DNA of 64,000 nt, taken from the NCBI GenBank assembly GCA_009103225.1, contig RHPI01003536.1:13370-77369 (forward strand), given 5' to 3'. Source of the DNA: Chlorokybus atmophyticus (lineage: Eukaryota; Streptophyta; Chlorokybophyceae; Chlorokybales; Chlorokybaceae). Shown piece after piece: positions 24,738 through 37,371 of this stretch (its first letter is position 1; each line of letters opens with the position of its first letter). A model generated the notes under the pieces. It did not search any database. It was given only the letters and a program-made list of their open reading frames with translations, and was not told where the DNA came from. The position numbers and the translations under genes were made by a program.

Positions 24738-25171
24738 TTAGTCGGCCGGCAAGGAAAACATATTGCGACAATGCGCTTCCAGTGTGGGCCTTTCAGCAAG
24801 TGGTTGCGGAAAGTGCCATGTTGCATTTCCTCTTGCCTTTCTCTCGCAGAACAGCTCGAAGAACTTGCGTTGCTTGGGCATTAACTCCATTGGTATGCGC
24901 GTCCTCCTCACACTGCGTCTTGATTGTCGAATCTTCCTCCCTCCAGATGTCATGCATGTGCCTGTACAGAGCCTCCTATACTTTGCAGAGGAAGTTGTGG
25001 ATGCGCTTCAAGTGTGAGCCTTCCAGCAAGTGGTTGCGGAAAGTGGAAGCAGAGAACCCACTCTCTACCGCCATGGCATCCATGCCAGCATACAAATATA
25101 TTTTCATCAGCACGGGCTACATGTGCATCAGAACATTGAAGTCTCCAGGTAGGGGCACAACTCAATCCCAA
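24738..25171 (-). pseudogene. Fragment related to the 19.8-kb part of the SPDTDV/CXC gene
   Basis: About 100 bp here (24830-24920) closely match 19845-19940, sharing AGAACAGCTCGAAGA and ATTAACTCCATTGGT. Read on the minus strand the two encode VRRTRIPMELMP and VRRTRVPMELMP. A block at 24765-24815 (CAGCAAGTGGTTGCGGAAAGTG) repeats directly at about 25020-25045. This is a rearranged partial copy. Confidence 0.5.
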
Positions 25172-25243
25172 TAGCCAGGCTCTGCTCTCTTCAAGGAGAC
25201 CATCAAGGCAAAGGTCTTTCGATCACCTGTTACACATCTCGCT

Positions 25244-26603
25244 TTAAGCATCACTCAACACAACCTTGTTGCGCAGCTGCAACAGTGCCATCTTCAGGTT
25301 GTTAATCTTGTCCGGACAGAATGGGAGCACTGACAGGTACTCAATATCATTAGCCTCTGTAGTTGTGTTCCCACTAGCCATTTGCACATATCTCGCCCAA
25401 TTGTCCATAAGAGGCGGCAATGCCGACTGATGCTCAGCACGCATCCGCAATACCACAATGTTGTGCAATGTAGCGCGAAATGACTCCATTGCGCACTTCT
25501 CGGCAGGCAGCATGTTGAGCATTGGTTCACTACGCACTGTCGCATGAGCCCTCGGCCGTGGAGGTGGTGGCGGCATGGGCTCCACCATTGGCTCCAGAAT
25601 CATGGCCTCTGACAGCGTGCGCTTGCGTGTGGTCCGCACGGGATTAGCCGTGTAGCATGAGTGTGTGTGCGGCGCACAGCATATGGAGATGCAACAAAAT
25701 CAGCCCAACTCTGACTTACCTCTAATTCTAGTTCTGCAGCAGCGTCCTGTCCCACCGTGAAGATGAGTTGAGTCGATGTAGCATGAATGTCACCAATGGT
25801 TCCTCCTTTGTACTTAGCGATGATGCCCCGCCCGCACATCCAAATTGTCAATGGAAGCCAAGACATGTCTCCAAGGGCCAGGCTGCAATTGCGCCACAGA
25901 GTCCATAGCATGAGTAGCACGCCGGTGTATATGACGGTCCAAATGACTGCATATGGCTGTCACTCCAATGCGATTCAAAGTCTTCAGTTGCTTGTTGCCC
26001 TGGCTTCATGTCCACCTGGTCCGTGATCACCATGTGCACCGGCGACACAGCCCACTTGCTCCGTGCATAGATTGCAGACTGCATTATGCACAGTGTCTTG
26101 TTACGCAGCATCACCATGGACCGTGCGTGCCTAGGTCCAGGATCCTTGACCCAATCCATTGCATTTAATCCTGTCAGAGCACCAAACACCTTCCGTGACG
26201 GCATACACGTGTTCTCCCACTCCTTCGGCCAGTCCACGAAGCGCAAGTCATGAACCACCATGTTGCGTTTAACCTTGCGCTTGCGCTCCACCTCTATGTG
26301 TTTGTTGAGCGTACGCAGTAGTGCGACAGGGAGATCCTCTTCATCCACAGCCTGCACTCCATTGGCCTTGGACTGCGTCGTTGCAGGCAAGTTAGTCACC
26401 CTCATTGCATGACGCAGGAGACATGTGTCGGGTCGAGGAGAGTTGAGGGTCATGCTATCTCGGGCCGCTTCAGAGAAAGACATGCTGGCTCGCCTTGGTG
26501 CTGCAACATGTTGTAACATGTAGCAAAAGTAAAAGATAACCCAGCTTGTATGGCAAGGAGTGCTTGGTGAAGCTGCTCCGCTGTCGTTGGATAACACGGA
26601 CAT
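25244..26603 (-). CDS. Unrecognised gene or element fragment
   Basis: Two long minus-strand frames, 25848-26603 (251 codons) and 25244-25639 (131 codons), have well-mixed composition. The second ends in stop and has a Pro-rich start followed by LPAEKCAMESFRATLHNIVV. The first contains HDLRFVDWPKEWENTCMP and GALTGLNAMDWVKDPGPRH. An intron near 25640-25840 would be needed to join them. I do not recognise the family. Its N-terminal part is duplicated at 27240-27495. Confidence 0.4.
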
Positions 26604-26665
26604 GTGGAGGCGGTGTCCTCCTTAATGTACATGCTATGATGTAGGACACATAGTCAACAAGCCAA
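26420..26665. repeat. Direct repeat A (first copy)
   Basis: From TGTCGGGTCGAGGAGAG to AGTCAACAAGCCA this segment is closely matched by 27250-27495, allowing for scattered substitutions. The two copies flank the 26665-27235 sequence that resembles the region upstream of the Gag-like gene. Confidence 0.7.
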
Positions 26666-27235
26666 TACTAGAGGTAGTGCCGTTTACACAGTTCTTTGCG
26701 TGAGCTAAAAATGCATTACACTGTTAAGTGAGGTGAATGAGCAAACAACACGTGGATACTATGCTATAACTGATGCCAACAAACACACTACAACCAGGCA
26801 CACCAAGCTCACAGCAATGACAAGCACGATGCACACGAACATGCACAGGCTCTCGAACAGTGAGGGGGTTCTTAATAAACTGGATGGCGTGTGTGCAGTT
26901 CAAGTCGTTTCACAAGCTCTTAGCTGTCTCACTCACAGTGTCACCAGCTGATCCGGTGAACACCGTGACGACTTATACACATTGAATCATGATTGTTCAG
27001 AACATAAGCTAACGGTCATATCGGTGCTATCTCCACAACAATTATCACTCGATTTTAAACACAAGTTATAACTGAACTCACAACTAAACAGCTACGCGCG
27101 GTGCCTATGTAGGCTATGGCCGTGAGCTACTTTAGAGTCATAACGTAGCTACTGGTCAGTGACGCGCGCGCGTTGGTATGCTGGTAGGCCGGGCGATGGT
27201 TTTGATGTTGGCATGCTCGATTAAGGCTGATACGC
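26665..27235 (-). repeat. LTR-like segment, inverted copy of 59905-60470
   Basis: In reverse complement this segment aligns with 59905-60470. Shared blocks include CATAGCCTACATAGGCACCG, GTTCACCGGATCAGCTGGTG, TGCTCATTCACCTCACTTAA and GGCTTGTTGAC. The 60-kb copy lies immediately upstream of a Gag-like gene, so a solo LTR or 5' leader relic is the likeliest reading. Confidence 0.6.
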
Positions 27236-27249
27236 GCGGACAATAGGCA

Positions 27250-27495
27250 TGACAGCTGTCGGGTCGAGGAGAGTCGAGGGTCACGCTGTCTCGGGCCGCT
27301 GCAGGGAAAGACATGCTGGCTCGCCCTGGTGCTGCAACATGTTGTAACATGTAGTCAAAGTAAAAGATGACCCAGCTCGTATGGCAAGGAGTGCTTGGTG
27401 GAGCTGCTCCACTGTCGCTGAATAACACGGACATGTGGAGGCGGTGTCCTCCTTTGAGTACATGCTGTGCTGTAGGATACGGAGTCAACAAGCCA
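27250..27495. repeat. Direct repeat A (second copy)
   Basis: Matches 26420-26665 in the same orientation. Both copies encode a minus-strand stretch containing SDSGAA and TPCHTSWVIFYF. Confidence 0.7.
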
Positions 27496-27499
27496 CCCC

Positions 27500-28370
27500 C
27501 CCCTTGAGCTTCTGGGGAGGTTCCAGCTTCAGAGCTCAGTTGTTAACACAGGTGAGGAGGGCCGTTGATGCTGCAATCGTCGCACCAGTACTCCTCCATG
27601 GGTATTGCGTCCAATGAAAGCTCCAGACAGTAGCAATGCAGGCCCTTGTTACAGCCATCGCATCATGAGTGCGTCGTCGCCGGCACTGTCGCAGCGTTCA
27701 CAGCGTGTGCTACGGGCGGGGCAAGGGTGCTTGATGCGCGCAAAGCCAGCTATGTAAGGAAGGTGAGGTGCTGCCATTGGTTGTTCAGGGAATTCGTTGA
27801 AAATTAACGGCCGTCATGGGTCATCATGTGACATGCCTAATATCATCCTTATTATAACAATTTATTGCAGCATGTATTGCATTTGTCGTGCATCTGCAAT
27901 TTAAGCCGTGAATGTGCAATCTATTTACTGCACGCGCTAACGGTGATGAACATGTAGTCCACATGTGGGTAAATCATCAAATCGCTATTCAAGATGGAGC
28001 ATAATAGTCACAAGAAACGAACGTGTCCATGCCTACACAACTACGTGCGCGCGCATGCACACTATATTAGCAGGGCCGCTAGCAGAGCGTCCGCCTCCGC
28101 AGCAGCCGCTGTCGTCGTTGGTAGTGTCAAGCCAAGCATTGCCGACACTACTGCTGCTCCCCTCTTGAGCACTGGCAAGCCTTGAGCCCGCTGCAGCACG
28201 CACGACACGCGTTGCCTATGAAGCGAAAAAAGGCGACAGCCGGTTGGGCGGGAGGTCCTTCACTGACAACGTGCGTGGCACATGCGGATTAATGGTGTAA
28301 ATTGATATCGGCAGGGATAGGACTGCACGCTTGGTCGTTGAAGTTCACGCTTATGACCCATGACTCGATA
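27500..28370. other. No supportable gene
   Basis: Mixed sequence with a short Ala/Ser-rich frame near 28000-28180. I recognise nothing. Confidence 0.4.
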
Positions 28371-28374
28371 GACT

Positions 28375-29927
28375 TCATTGATTACCGATTAACATTGAGG
28401 CCATTTGCCGTAGATGCTCTGATTTTCGCGGGTCCAATACCTGGGTGAGAGTGCTCAGTACTCGCATGCATTCACCAGCATCCATCTCACACGTTTGCAT
28501 GGCATGACTGAAACACCTAACCCAACCGCACCTGAGGTGGGTCATGTGTTGCGGTAAGGTGAGAAGAGTGACACCGCGGTCTCTGGCCTTTTCCAAGAAT
28601 TCTGGGTTCATGCGGGAAGAGTGTCTATCAAGGAGGAACAGCATGGGGCGGTCTACACTGCAAACCCGAGGTACATGATTAACAAAGAAGTCAGACCACT
28701 CTGCAAAGATCTCCAATATTATGTATGCATTGTTTTGCATGCGCATTACAGAGCAGGATGGTGACGGTGAGTGCTGGAGGTAGTTGTCTGTGAATTGCTT
28801 GCCCTTGAAGATATACAAGGGGGTGCATGAATTGCCCGCTGCATCAACACAAGCCATGACGGACATATGCTCCCGGCTGCCAACTTGGTTGTAATAAGGC
28901 TTCTTATAGCCCTTCCTGCAGATCACTTCGACTATGCCTGCAGGCATGCCCATTATGATCTCACTATCATACATCAACCCTTACTTGTTATAGGACTTAC
29001 CTTAGTTGTCAAACTCAAACCCAGTCTCATTCGCATTGCATATGTGTGCAAGGTCACAAATGTCCAGCTCCTCCTATGTCTGTGCATACAAGTTAAAATG
29101 CCTTCACGTTGTCTCGCGTGCAGGCCTGCCATCTGCTGCAGTCAAGCCTCCCTGCCACTCTGGAGGCAAGGTTGTGTCTCGCCATGAACAACCTCAACCA
29201 CTTGTACCCAGAACAGCCAGCTGCAACAAAACGCTTGAGGCGATCATCCTTCAACATTGCAAAATTGATTCTGCGCAATCTGTAACACACACACAGAGGT
29301 AAGTAAGACACACCCTGATGCACAATCAACATAATTGCCGTACAAGCGTACACACACATGGGCACATGTGCACACTGTGAGCATACTTGCATGCTGCACA
29401 TGCATACATGCTGCGACACATGCATATCATATGCATGAAGGCAGTGCCTTCATGCATAATGCACTTACATGCACGCTTAGAACATGTATACTCACCTTTT
29501 AAAATAGGGCAGGCCTAGTGACTACATAATTGCCGTCTGCCATTCAGTTAACCCAGACCACTACCTCTTCCTCCTCTGCTTCGGTGAGGACCGGTTGGCA
29601 ACCAGGGCTGCGAGGCAGCTGCAGCTTCTCTGGACATGTGTAGTAATCGTAGAGTGTGGACTTGGCGACCCCATGCTTCTCTGCAGCGACCCTCAAGCTG
29701 ACACCAACCTTAACGTCATATACAGCTACCGCCACCTTCATGATTATGCCTCTACCATGGTAGCTAATGTAGTGCATACCCGTGCGCCTTGTCATGCTTG
29801 CCACCTGCCTCAAAACCCTCTTACTGCGACCCTTAAGCTTCTTGAGCCTGCGAGGTGCTGAGGGTGTGCTGGCATTGCGCTTGCTGCTCTCTGCTAGGGT
29901 CGCCTCAGGCGTCCTGCATTCACACAT
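28375..29927 (-). pseudogene. Degenerate pogo-like transposase
   Basis: The fragments lie in transposase order on the minus strand. The segment 29927-29544 holds a helix-turn-helix (GVSLRVAAEKHGVAKSTLYDY) and an EAEEEEVVVWV block. About 29280-29100 reads as the second DNA-binding part (GYKWLRLFMARHNLA). Around 29040-28985 is NANETGFEFDN, and 28977-28375 gives the rest of the catalytic domain (GSREHMSVMACVDAAGNS, FLLDRHSSRMNP). In pogo relatives the first motif reads N-x-DETGF, so the first catalytic Asp is replaced by Asn here. The third-Asp region (normally LQPLDV-like) reads LRCGWV. A stop follows the DETG-like motif. It cannot be active. Confidence 0.7.
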
Positions 29928-29929
29928 TC

Positions 29930-32400
29930 AAAGTCATCATAAAGGGGCTATGATGATTGTTGCAACCAACACTAAGCCCTAAGCTTGGCTAATACTATTA
30001 ATAGCTAGTAGCTAGTGTGTATAGCATGCTAGGTAGCTGGTATAACTTGATGCAAGTGCATGTGTGTAAGCAACAGCAATGCCATTGCACGACTACACAA
30101 CCATGTTTGTGTGTATGGCATGCAGCATGTATGTGTGTGCACCTCTGGGGTTGTCTTGTGATGCTTGCTGCGCCTGTGTAATTACCATTCTCTGTCCTTG
30201 CAACCCCCACACCCGCGAGTGACCCTTGAGCAAAACCCCAACACGCATAAACCGCCCACAACCCAACACACAAGCATATAATGCAACTACCATTGCACTT
30301 GCATTTGCATAGCGCGAATCCCACTCTCGGACACCATTTTCACACTGTCACACTGCCCGCCATAATTTGCAAACGGTGAGGCACTTAGACAAACCATCTT
30401 AGGGTATTATGGTTTACAACAATGGCTATCTATAAAGCTTAACCATACCCAATTCGGACAACTGTGCTAGGATCGTGTATAGCTCAAAGTCAACTAAATT
30501 GTGCACGCATCACTGAGTGTCACTGCTAGGACTGCAGCCATGGCGCCAAAGCCAATCTAAATGACTCATTCAAGCTGTTACTTGGTGGTCCACACCCATT
30601 GGTCATAAGCAACACACCAATGCATTGTATACCCCCATTGAGTGCCGACACACACACAGGCCACTACAATCACACAAAGGCCTCAAGGCAGGTGTTGTCC
30701 AATTGGGCCACTGTCCGAAATTGGTTCCAATTACCCTACACGCACACATACCAACCATGCGACATATATGAGACATGTGCTACATGATTTATTGCCAACC
30801 TTGCCTCCGCCCTGCCTGCATGCCAATACCTTGCCCGTCTTGCATTGCACTGGTTCATTGCATGCACATACAGTAGCAGCTACATTACGTGCATGCAACC
30901 AAGATTGAACCTTGCAATACATGTGTACACCTCATGTTTACTATTATCTCGTTAACTAATAATTGATCCGCACCTTACTATACACATAGCTCTATGAGCT
31001 CCATGATAGCGTTTAAAACGGGTTTCATTTGAGTACATGATACTTACATATACATAAAAATGCATTACAAATTCCACACAACATACTAATTATTGCTTAT
31101 GGTTACAATTTCATCTTTAATGAACATGTAATTATGTTATAACTCTTGCTTAAGAAACCCTAATTAAGCATAGCAATTTTACCATTGTTACAATACATAA
31201 GATATATATGCATTTTACTTCAGCAAAACGCAGCTGCTAGTTTCATGCAAGGGAACAACTGGTTTTATACCTTACTACTATTAAGTATACGCTTATATGT
31301 AATTTTCATTGCTTGATAAATATTAAAATAATGAGGGTATGTATAATGCATAAATGTTTTCATTATTATTTATTTCAATGTGTACCAAACCTCCCCTATT
31401 GTTGTGGAGAGAGATGATATGAAGCTTTATGACATCTGTTATATACAAACAGTGCTATTACTTGAGTATGAATAAAGAAGTACTTTATTTCAAACATGCA
31501 TATACAAGCCCTCGCAGTGCATATTTCCAATTTGCGTATACACATTAAGCGCAGTAATCACTTAAAGATTATGCGTATATATTCGTGATGTGCAACTATG
31601 CGTTGAACGTATACCGAGCGCGTGTTTATTTAAGACACATTTAAACTTCACGTGTCACTTCGACTTTGTTTTAGTGTATTGATCGGCACTTGACGTCAAT
31701 CATATTAATAAACGCACACAAGTCGCTTATGAATATGCATTCCCACCATGCCAACTTGCTGCGTGTGCAATGTTGATTTTATTGTAATCATACGCGCTTG
31801 CAAATAACCGTAAATGCGAAAACTATGCTGAGCAATATTGTAGTGCATCGTGTCATCCGGTTGTGTTTGTTTTGTTAAGCCAGACAGAATTTAATATGTG
31901 TTTCAGCGGGACACTTGCCAACTTCTTATACATTTGCGCGTATAGCCGTACAGACGCAAGAACGCTACAAAGGCAGCTACGCACAAATAAAAAGCACTCG
32001 AAAGCCTTTTTGCAAATTACATTAAGTTCAAGTGTTGCATGCCGGTACTTATCCACAAGCATTTGACTACCCTAGCTTCAAGTAGTCACTATCATTCGAG
32101 TCAAACGCTGGACAACGGTTGCTCAAAGATATTGACTTCGTTGCATGCTTGTTATTTGTGTTAAAGGTGATGGCAAGGTCACATATTATATGATGCTATG
32201 ATAACAATGGTCATAAGCTATGACTTAAAGCAATGGATTTTGATAATGCATGTAGTAAAAAGTCGTTGTTATTGTTAGACAATACAGGTGAGGTTTACTA
32301 TCGGTAATGCACGCTACGCATTGAAATGGCATTCGTATGCAAAGCATACAGCATACATTTGACAATAATAACTTAATACACATTTTTTTATTGATATGGC
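29930..32400. other. Intergenic; AT-rich from 30900 onward
   Basis: No frame looks protein-like. The segment 30900-32400 is AT-rich with short simple runs. Nothing recognised. Confidence 0.4.
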
Positions 32401-34040
32401 AAAACTGTTGATAATGATAGCGTTAGCAATAGTAAAAGCTTGTCCGCATACCACTACTGGTATCTCGTATGCGCGAACAGCTGAATCGGTATCGATACCG
32501 TAATTTTTCATCAGCTTGGGTATCTTGACACACTGTATTGATGAGTGCAACGATTGTGCCTCATGTCAGGTTGCCCTGTATGTTATGCACTCAACGCGGA
32601 TTTGCAACCGAATCATGGCTGTTCCGCACAGCTTGGCGTTCCGTATTGCTGCGCTTGTTAAATGTGTACGACACGCCATGTTGACTGTCTGCCTTATGAT
32701 GTCAATGCCACGTTGTGGACTTGATATCATGTTTGTCGGCAGTCGGCGTTGTGCCCTGTCATTGAACCGACAGCACCACGCTGTCTTGTCGGCTTACAGG
32801 CGTACGCTCAGGCGTTCAGGTTAGCCCCCCAGAAGGCTTGAGTCACAGTACAAGATTGGCGCGTGTGCCACTTCTTGCTGCACGCCATGCCGCTGTCAGG
32901 TTGTACCCGGTGTTGCACGATACTTGGCGATCGGTACTGTAGAACCGGTTCCGGTTAGCGTGTTCAAGGAGCGGGCGGTACCGTACCTCGCCTCCCTGGT
33001 GCAAATAACTTGCAAGTAACTGTACACTGGTAGCCTGCAATGATGCACTGAGAAGAGGAGCCCATTTACGCCGGCTGGAGGCATGCGCTCTGGTTGCAGC
33101 TCGCGCCTCTTCAAGCTCGCGTGGCATCGTTGCCGTTTCTGTGCGTAAGTGTGTGTGTAGGCGGAGTGTGGGGGAAGTGTCTTAGAGAGAGAGAGACAGA
33201 GAGAGAGAGAGGGAGAAGTGTTGCTGTTCATCAGCGCTGTTGAACAGGTCGCAGGGACCTGTAGCTCACTAGGCGGTAGAAAGGCTTAGGGATACGCTTG
33301 TGTAGAGAGACAGCTCGCTTCTCAGAAGAAGCTCTCAGTGAGAGAAAGCGTGCATGGCGCGCTCAGCATCCTCCTCCTTATCGTTGCTATCAGTGCTGCT
33401 GTCTGCCTTCCCGCTGCAGCAGCTGAAGATGTCAAGGACGGTGTCGTTCAGATTCTTGAGCTTCTTCCACGTGAGAGGCCATCCACAGTGAGGAAGCGCT
33501 GCCACCAGTCTCTTGAAGGCAGGGCGGAGCGCTTTCTCGAGGATGGCGTAACGCCCGTGACGCTTGCGGACTGCGAGCGCAGCCCGCCTTGCGTCACGCC
33601 GAACTTCATGCACGAAGGAGACGACGCCAAAGACTACAAACACTGCGCAGCAAGGCCAAAACCCACAGCCTGGTAAGATCTAGAGAAACATGCACAAGGC
33701 ATGCGGGCTGGGTGCATGCATTGCATGTTTCTGTCGTGTGATCAGCATCATTAGATTGGTTGAGAACAGACTAAAAGCAATCCGCCTTGTTGTCTGTCAG
33801 GACAACGTGGGATACGTACGTGAGGACAGTATGGATGATGACGTCACCCTTGGTGGCAGCCCGCATCCGATGGCGCTACTAGCGGAGCTCACAGGCACCA
33901 AGACAGTCAATATGGTTGGCGACTCCATCATATTCCACGTGCGCAAGCTACACAAACTGCTGATTGTTGCAGATCAGATTGCATGAGTTTATGGGCATCA
34001 TGTGCTCGCACAGGCACATATAGATACGCGCATGCATTAG

Positions 34041-34059
34041 CCCCCCCCCCCCCCCCCCN
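34041..34059. repeat. Poly-C tract and N in PCE1 intron
   Basis: Eighteen C residues are followed by a single N. The matching PCE2 intron has 65 G on the plus strand, which is poly-C in the sense orientation. Confidence 0.9.
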
Positions 34060-35412
34060 GCGCATGCACACGCACACATGCGCACACAAATACATACTGT
34101 GAGAGCAAAGACACCCGCTCCCGCACTCGCACGTGCACAAGGATACATTGTGAAGTACACTCTTGCACACGCGCACGCATATCCTTGCACATGCGCACAT
34201 GCACGCGTAGTTGTCTGCATGCGCGTGAACTTGGAGACGTTCTACTCGTTGCTGTGCGGGCTAGTGCGCGCGGGGCTCGGGAAAAAGGGTTGCTTGGCTC
34301 AGGACAACATTGGCAGAGCGCGGCGCATCCTTCACAAAGGTGAGTGAGTGTATGTGTGTATGTGTGTGTCCATTCCCTGCCTGTATTGTGCCATATGCTC
34401 TGTCATGATGAAGTTGCACTTGTTTGGTTCTAATGACAGGGTGTGGCGGCACGCTGTTTCCCGCGTGTGTTCTTACAACAAGGATGTGCTGGCGGGATTT
34501 CTGGGCCGATATCGCCATCGTCAACTACGGCCTAAACTACACAGTGCGTGTGTATTGATGTACATACATACACGCACGCGCACACTCGCTGTGGACGCGG
34601 GTGTGCATGCATTCAGCATTATATGGCCGCCTGATTACACTTGCCAAGTGAAGCAGCCATAGTTGTGCCTGGGTACCGATAATGCAGGTAGCTCACTTTC
34701 TTCCAACGAAGCACGACTTCTCGTGCGCGAAGTTTTGAGCTTGAAAGGTTTGCCGAAGACATGATCAGCTTCCAATCACAGTGAACACCCCCGGCGGCAA
34801 GATCGCTGTGGTCAGAGGGATGAGGTGAGAGACAACACAACACACCACATCACGAACATGATGATGAGTCATCTAGTTCACGCGCTGTTGTGTGGGGGTA
34901 CAGCGAGTAGCATTTCCAGCACTCGGGCGCGTGGAACCTGTCCGACCCAACGCACCGAAGCAACTGCACGTGCGCGAGGATGGAGCCGCGCATGGCGGAG
35001 ACAAACCACGTGGCCACGCAGGACCGCATACTACAAGAGGTGTATACCATATGCACATGTGCGTCCGTGTGCGTCCGTGTGTGAGGGTGCGCGTGAGCGC
35101 GTGTGCGTGCGTGCGTGCGTGCATGCGTGTTGTCAACTTTTTGTGTCACCCAACATGTCGATTGTTTTTAGGTGGTGGTGCGCGCATTGTCATCATCTGA
35201 TCGGCTGCTGTTTCTGCCGCTGTACGACCTGAGGGTGCAGCGGCACGACATGCAGGCGTGCAAGCGCATTGGAGGCAACCAATCCAACTACGCGTTGACT
35301 GGCTGCTGTAATCGTGAGTCGTGCATGTCGTAACGCTCGTGTTGGCCTCTCTCATCACTGCACGCACGCACGCACGCACATGGTATGTGCGCGTGTACGC
35401 GCGTACACACAA

Positions 35413-35468
<56 letters not shown>

Positions 35469-35834
35469 NNNNNNNNNNNNNNNNNNNNNNNNNNNNNNNN
35501 NNNNNNNNNNNNNNNNNNNNNNNNNNNNNNNNNNNNNNNNNNNNNNNNNNNNNNNNNNNNNNNNNNNNNNNNNNNNNNNNNNNNNNNNNNNNNNNNNNNN
35601 NNNNNNNNNNNNNNNNNNNNNNNNNNNNNNNNNNNNNNNNNNNNNNNNNNNNNNNNNNNNNNNNNNNNNNNNNNNNNNNNNNNNNNNNNNNNNNNNNNNN
35701 NNNNNNNNNNNNNNNNNNNNNNNNNNNNNNNNNNNNNNNNNNNNNNNNNNNNNNNNNNNNNNNNNNNNNNNNNNNNNNNNNNNNNNNNNNNNNNNNNNNN
35801 NNNNNNNNNNNNNNNNNNNNNNNNNNNNNNNNNN

Positions 35835-35889
<55 letters not shown>

Positions 35890-35894
35890 CGCAC

Positions 35895-35930
<36 letters not shown>
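35413..35930. repeat. (AC)n microsatellite with 366-bp assembly gap
   Basis: AC repeats surround Ns at 35469-35834, in the last intron of PCE1. The same intron in PCE2 (49653-49757) is about 105 bp and has no such array, so the array grew after the duplication. Confidence 0.95.
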
Positions 35931-35933
<3 letters not shown>

Positions 35934-36797
35934 CGCGCGCGTACATGACGGCCCTTTATCACTTGCCCTTTAACAGTTGCTGTTGTTTGCAGGCACGCAC
36001 TACTGCTACACTCCAGGTTCGATTGCAACCACGCTTACCGGTTGAGGCCTGCGCGTGACCTTAATGTTGTGTTGTTGTTTATTGCCTGCACAAACGCATC
36101 ACCACATGTGCTGCGTTGCGCTGTTAGCAATGCTTACGTGTGCGTGCGTCAGGATACTGGAACCAAGCCGCCAGGCTGCTCAACTTGTTAAAAGAGGTGA
36201 TTGTGAGCAACACGTTTGTTGCGCTTCCGCTTGATTCTGATGTACAACCGTTGAACCCCTCAGGGGCTCTGTGACATGTCAAATGCTGTTTGCGTAGAGC
36301 CCATTGCCACATGAGATCAGGAGACTGCACCGACGCAACATCGACAGCACTGTTAACCAGTGAGGCATCACGCAGTCACTTTCATGAGCGCCAAGTGTTG
36401 GCCCACTTGCATGGTTAGGGCAGTGACAGTGCTACCACTACTTGGGAGCTAGAGTAAGGAAAAATGACAGGATAGGATGGTTGTAAGGCTTAGGCGCAGT
36501 TACTCGATCCAATGCCATAGGTACGTGCTGGAGTCATGTGGACAGTATACTGGTTGGTATAGTATACCGGTCAGTATACGGATAAGTGCGTTTGGCAATC
36601 TGAAGGCGGTTAATCGGGCGCGAAGAAGTTGAGAGCATGGACCTTGTTCAGCATGGATGTGCCCAAACAAATTGCTGTATGAGTATAGTTGATGAACGGC
36701 AAAGTCGTGATGTGCACTTAATCTTGCTTAAATGTTGTAGACAATGCACAAGTGCACTCTTATTGTTGGTAATGCGATGACTCTCGCCAACGCACCG

Positions 36798-37371
36798 TTA
36801 CCAGCAGGTTTCCAAAAAAACAAATAACTCACGCACGGTGGCGTCCATAATAACATTGTTACTGGTGCATAAACTCATAATGTGAATATAACAACTGCCA
36901 CGCATTCGCAACGAAGAAGGACGATTGCCAGACCATGTCATGAAAGAGAAAATGAGCGGCAAGGGAGCGGATGGCACCTCGCGTTGCTTGAACAGATTGA
37001 TGATGCGGCGGCCATTGCGACTGAGCTTGCCATCCTGAGAGAGATGGAGGAAGCTGCACCTACCGGTGGCCACCCACTGACCAGTCAAGGTGAAAGGAGG
37101 CTACAGCAGTAAAGACATTGTCACCCCTGAGCGAGAGGAAGAACTCACCCGCATGCTTGACAAGTGGAGGACTCAATTTAGCTTCAGCATGACGGCGTTT
37201 AGAAAGTGCAACTTTTGCGAGCCTCGTAAATCTGAGATGGACATCGAGCTCGACACCACCGTACCCATCTTGAAAATCAGCACCGATAGTCCAAGGTGGA
37301 AGAGCGAAGGAGGGAGGACTGCTTCCCCCGCATATGCATAATCCGAGATTACGAATTATGCAGCTATGCAT
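36798..37371. other. Conserved fragment of unknown type inside the duplication
   Basis: The minus-strand frame at 36798-37088 contains PSAPLPLIFSFMTW...RPSSL. The other arm encodes PSAPSPLMFFIMTWLGIRPSS on the plus strand at about 48670-48740. Similar peptides in both arms suggest a former coding exon or transposon piece. Plus-strand frames here (36882-37341) overlap it. I do not recognise either. Confidence 0.35.

Larger units (their letters stand above)
33354..36045 (+). pseudogene. PC-esterase paralog PCE1, decayed
   Basis: This copy matches PCE2 along its length, but it is disabled. From the ATG at 33354 (MARSASSSLSLLSVLLSAF, like PCE2) the frame shifts before the ERPSTVRKRCHQSLEG block. 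In exon 2, GATACGTACGTGAGG lacks one base relative to PCE2. A TAG follows the exon that starts at about 34909 (frame SE*HFQHSGAW). The catalytic DCTH motif becomes NRTH, because the codon before the donor at about 35310 is AAT where PCE2 has GAT. The GDS motif (MVGDSIIF) and the last exon (THYCYTPGSIATTLTG, 35993-36045) are kept. Introns carry a poly-C run (34041-34058) and a large CA microsatellite containing an N gap. Confidence 0.8.
32400..37100 (+). repeat. Inverted segmental duplication, left arm
   Basis: This block matches about 48600-52600 in reverse complement. Shared landmarks are GAGTCAACGCGGAT-like words upstream, CGCCTCTTCAAGCTCGCGTG, a GA/TC run (33182-33214 and 51920-51952), the whole PC-esterase gene, AAGGCTTAGGCGCAGTTACT-like sequence (36488 and about 49130), GGTCAGTATAC words, and GAAGAAGGACGA...GACCATGTCATGA near 36915 and 48700. 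The arms have diverged by many substitutions and by intron microsatellite growth. Confidence 0.8.

Noticed and set aside
35146-36058. Poly-His/Thr and poly-Cys/Val frames across the CA repeat and gap
   Set aside because: They are products of (AC)n translation and N runs.
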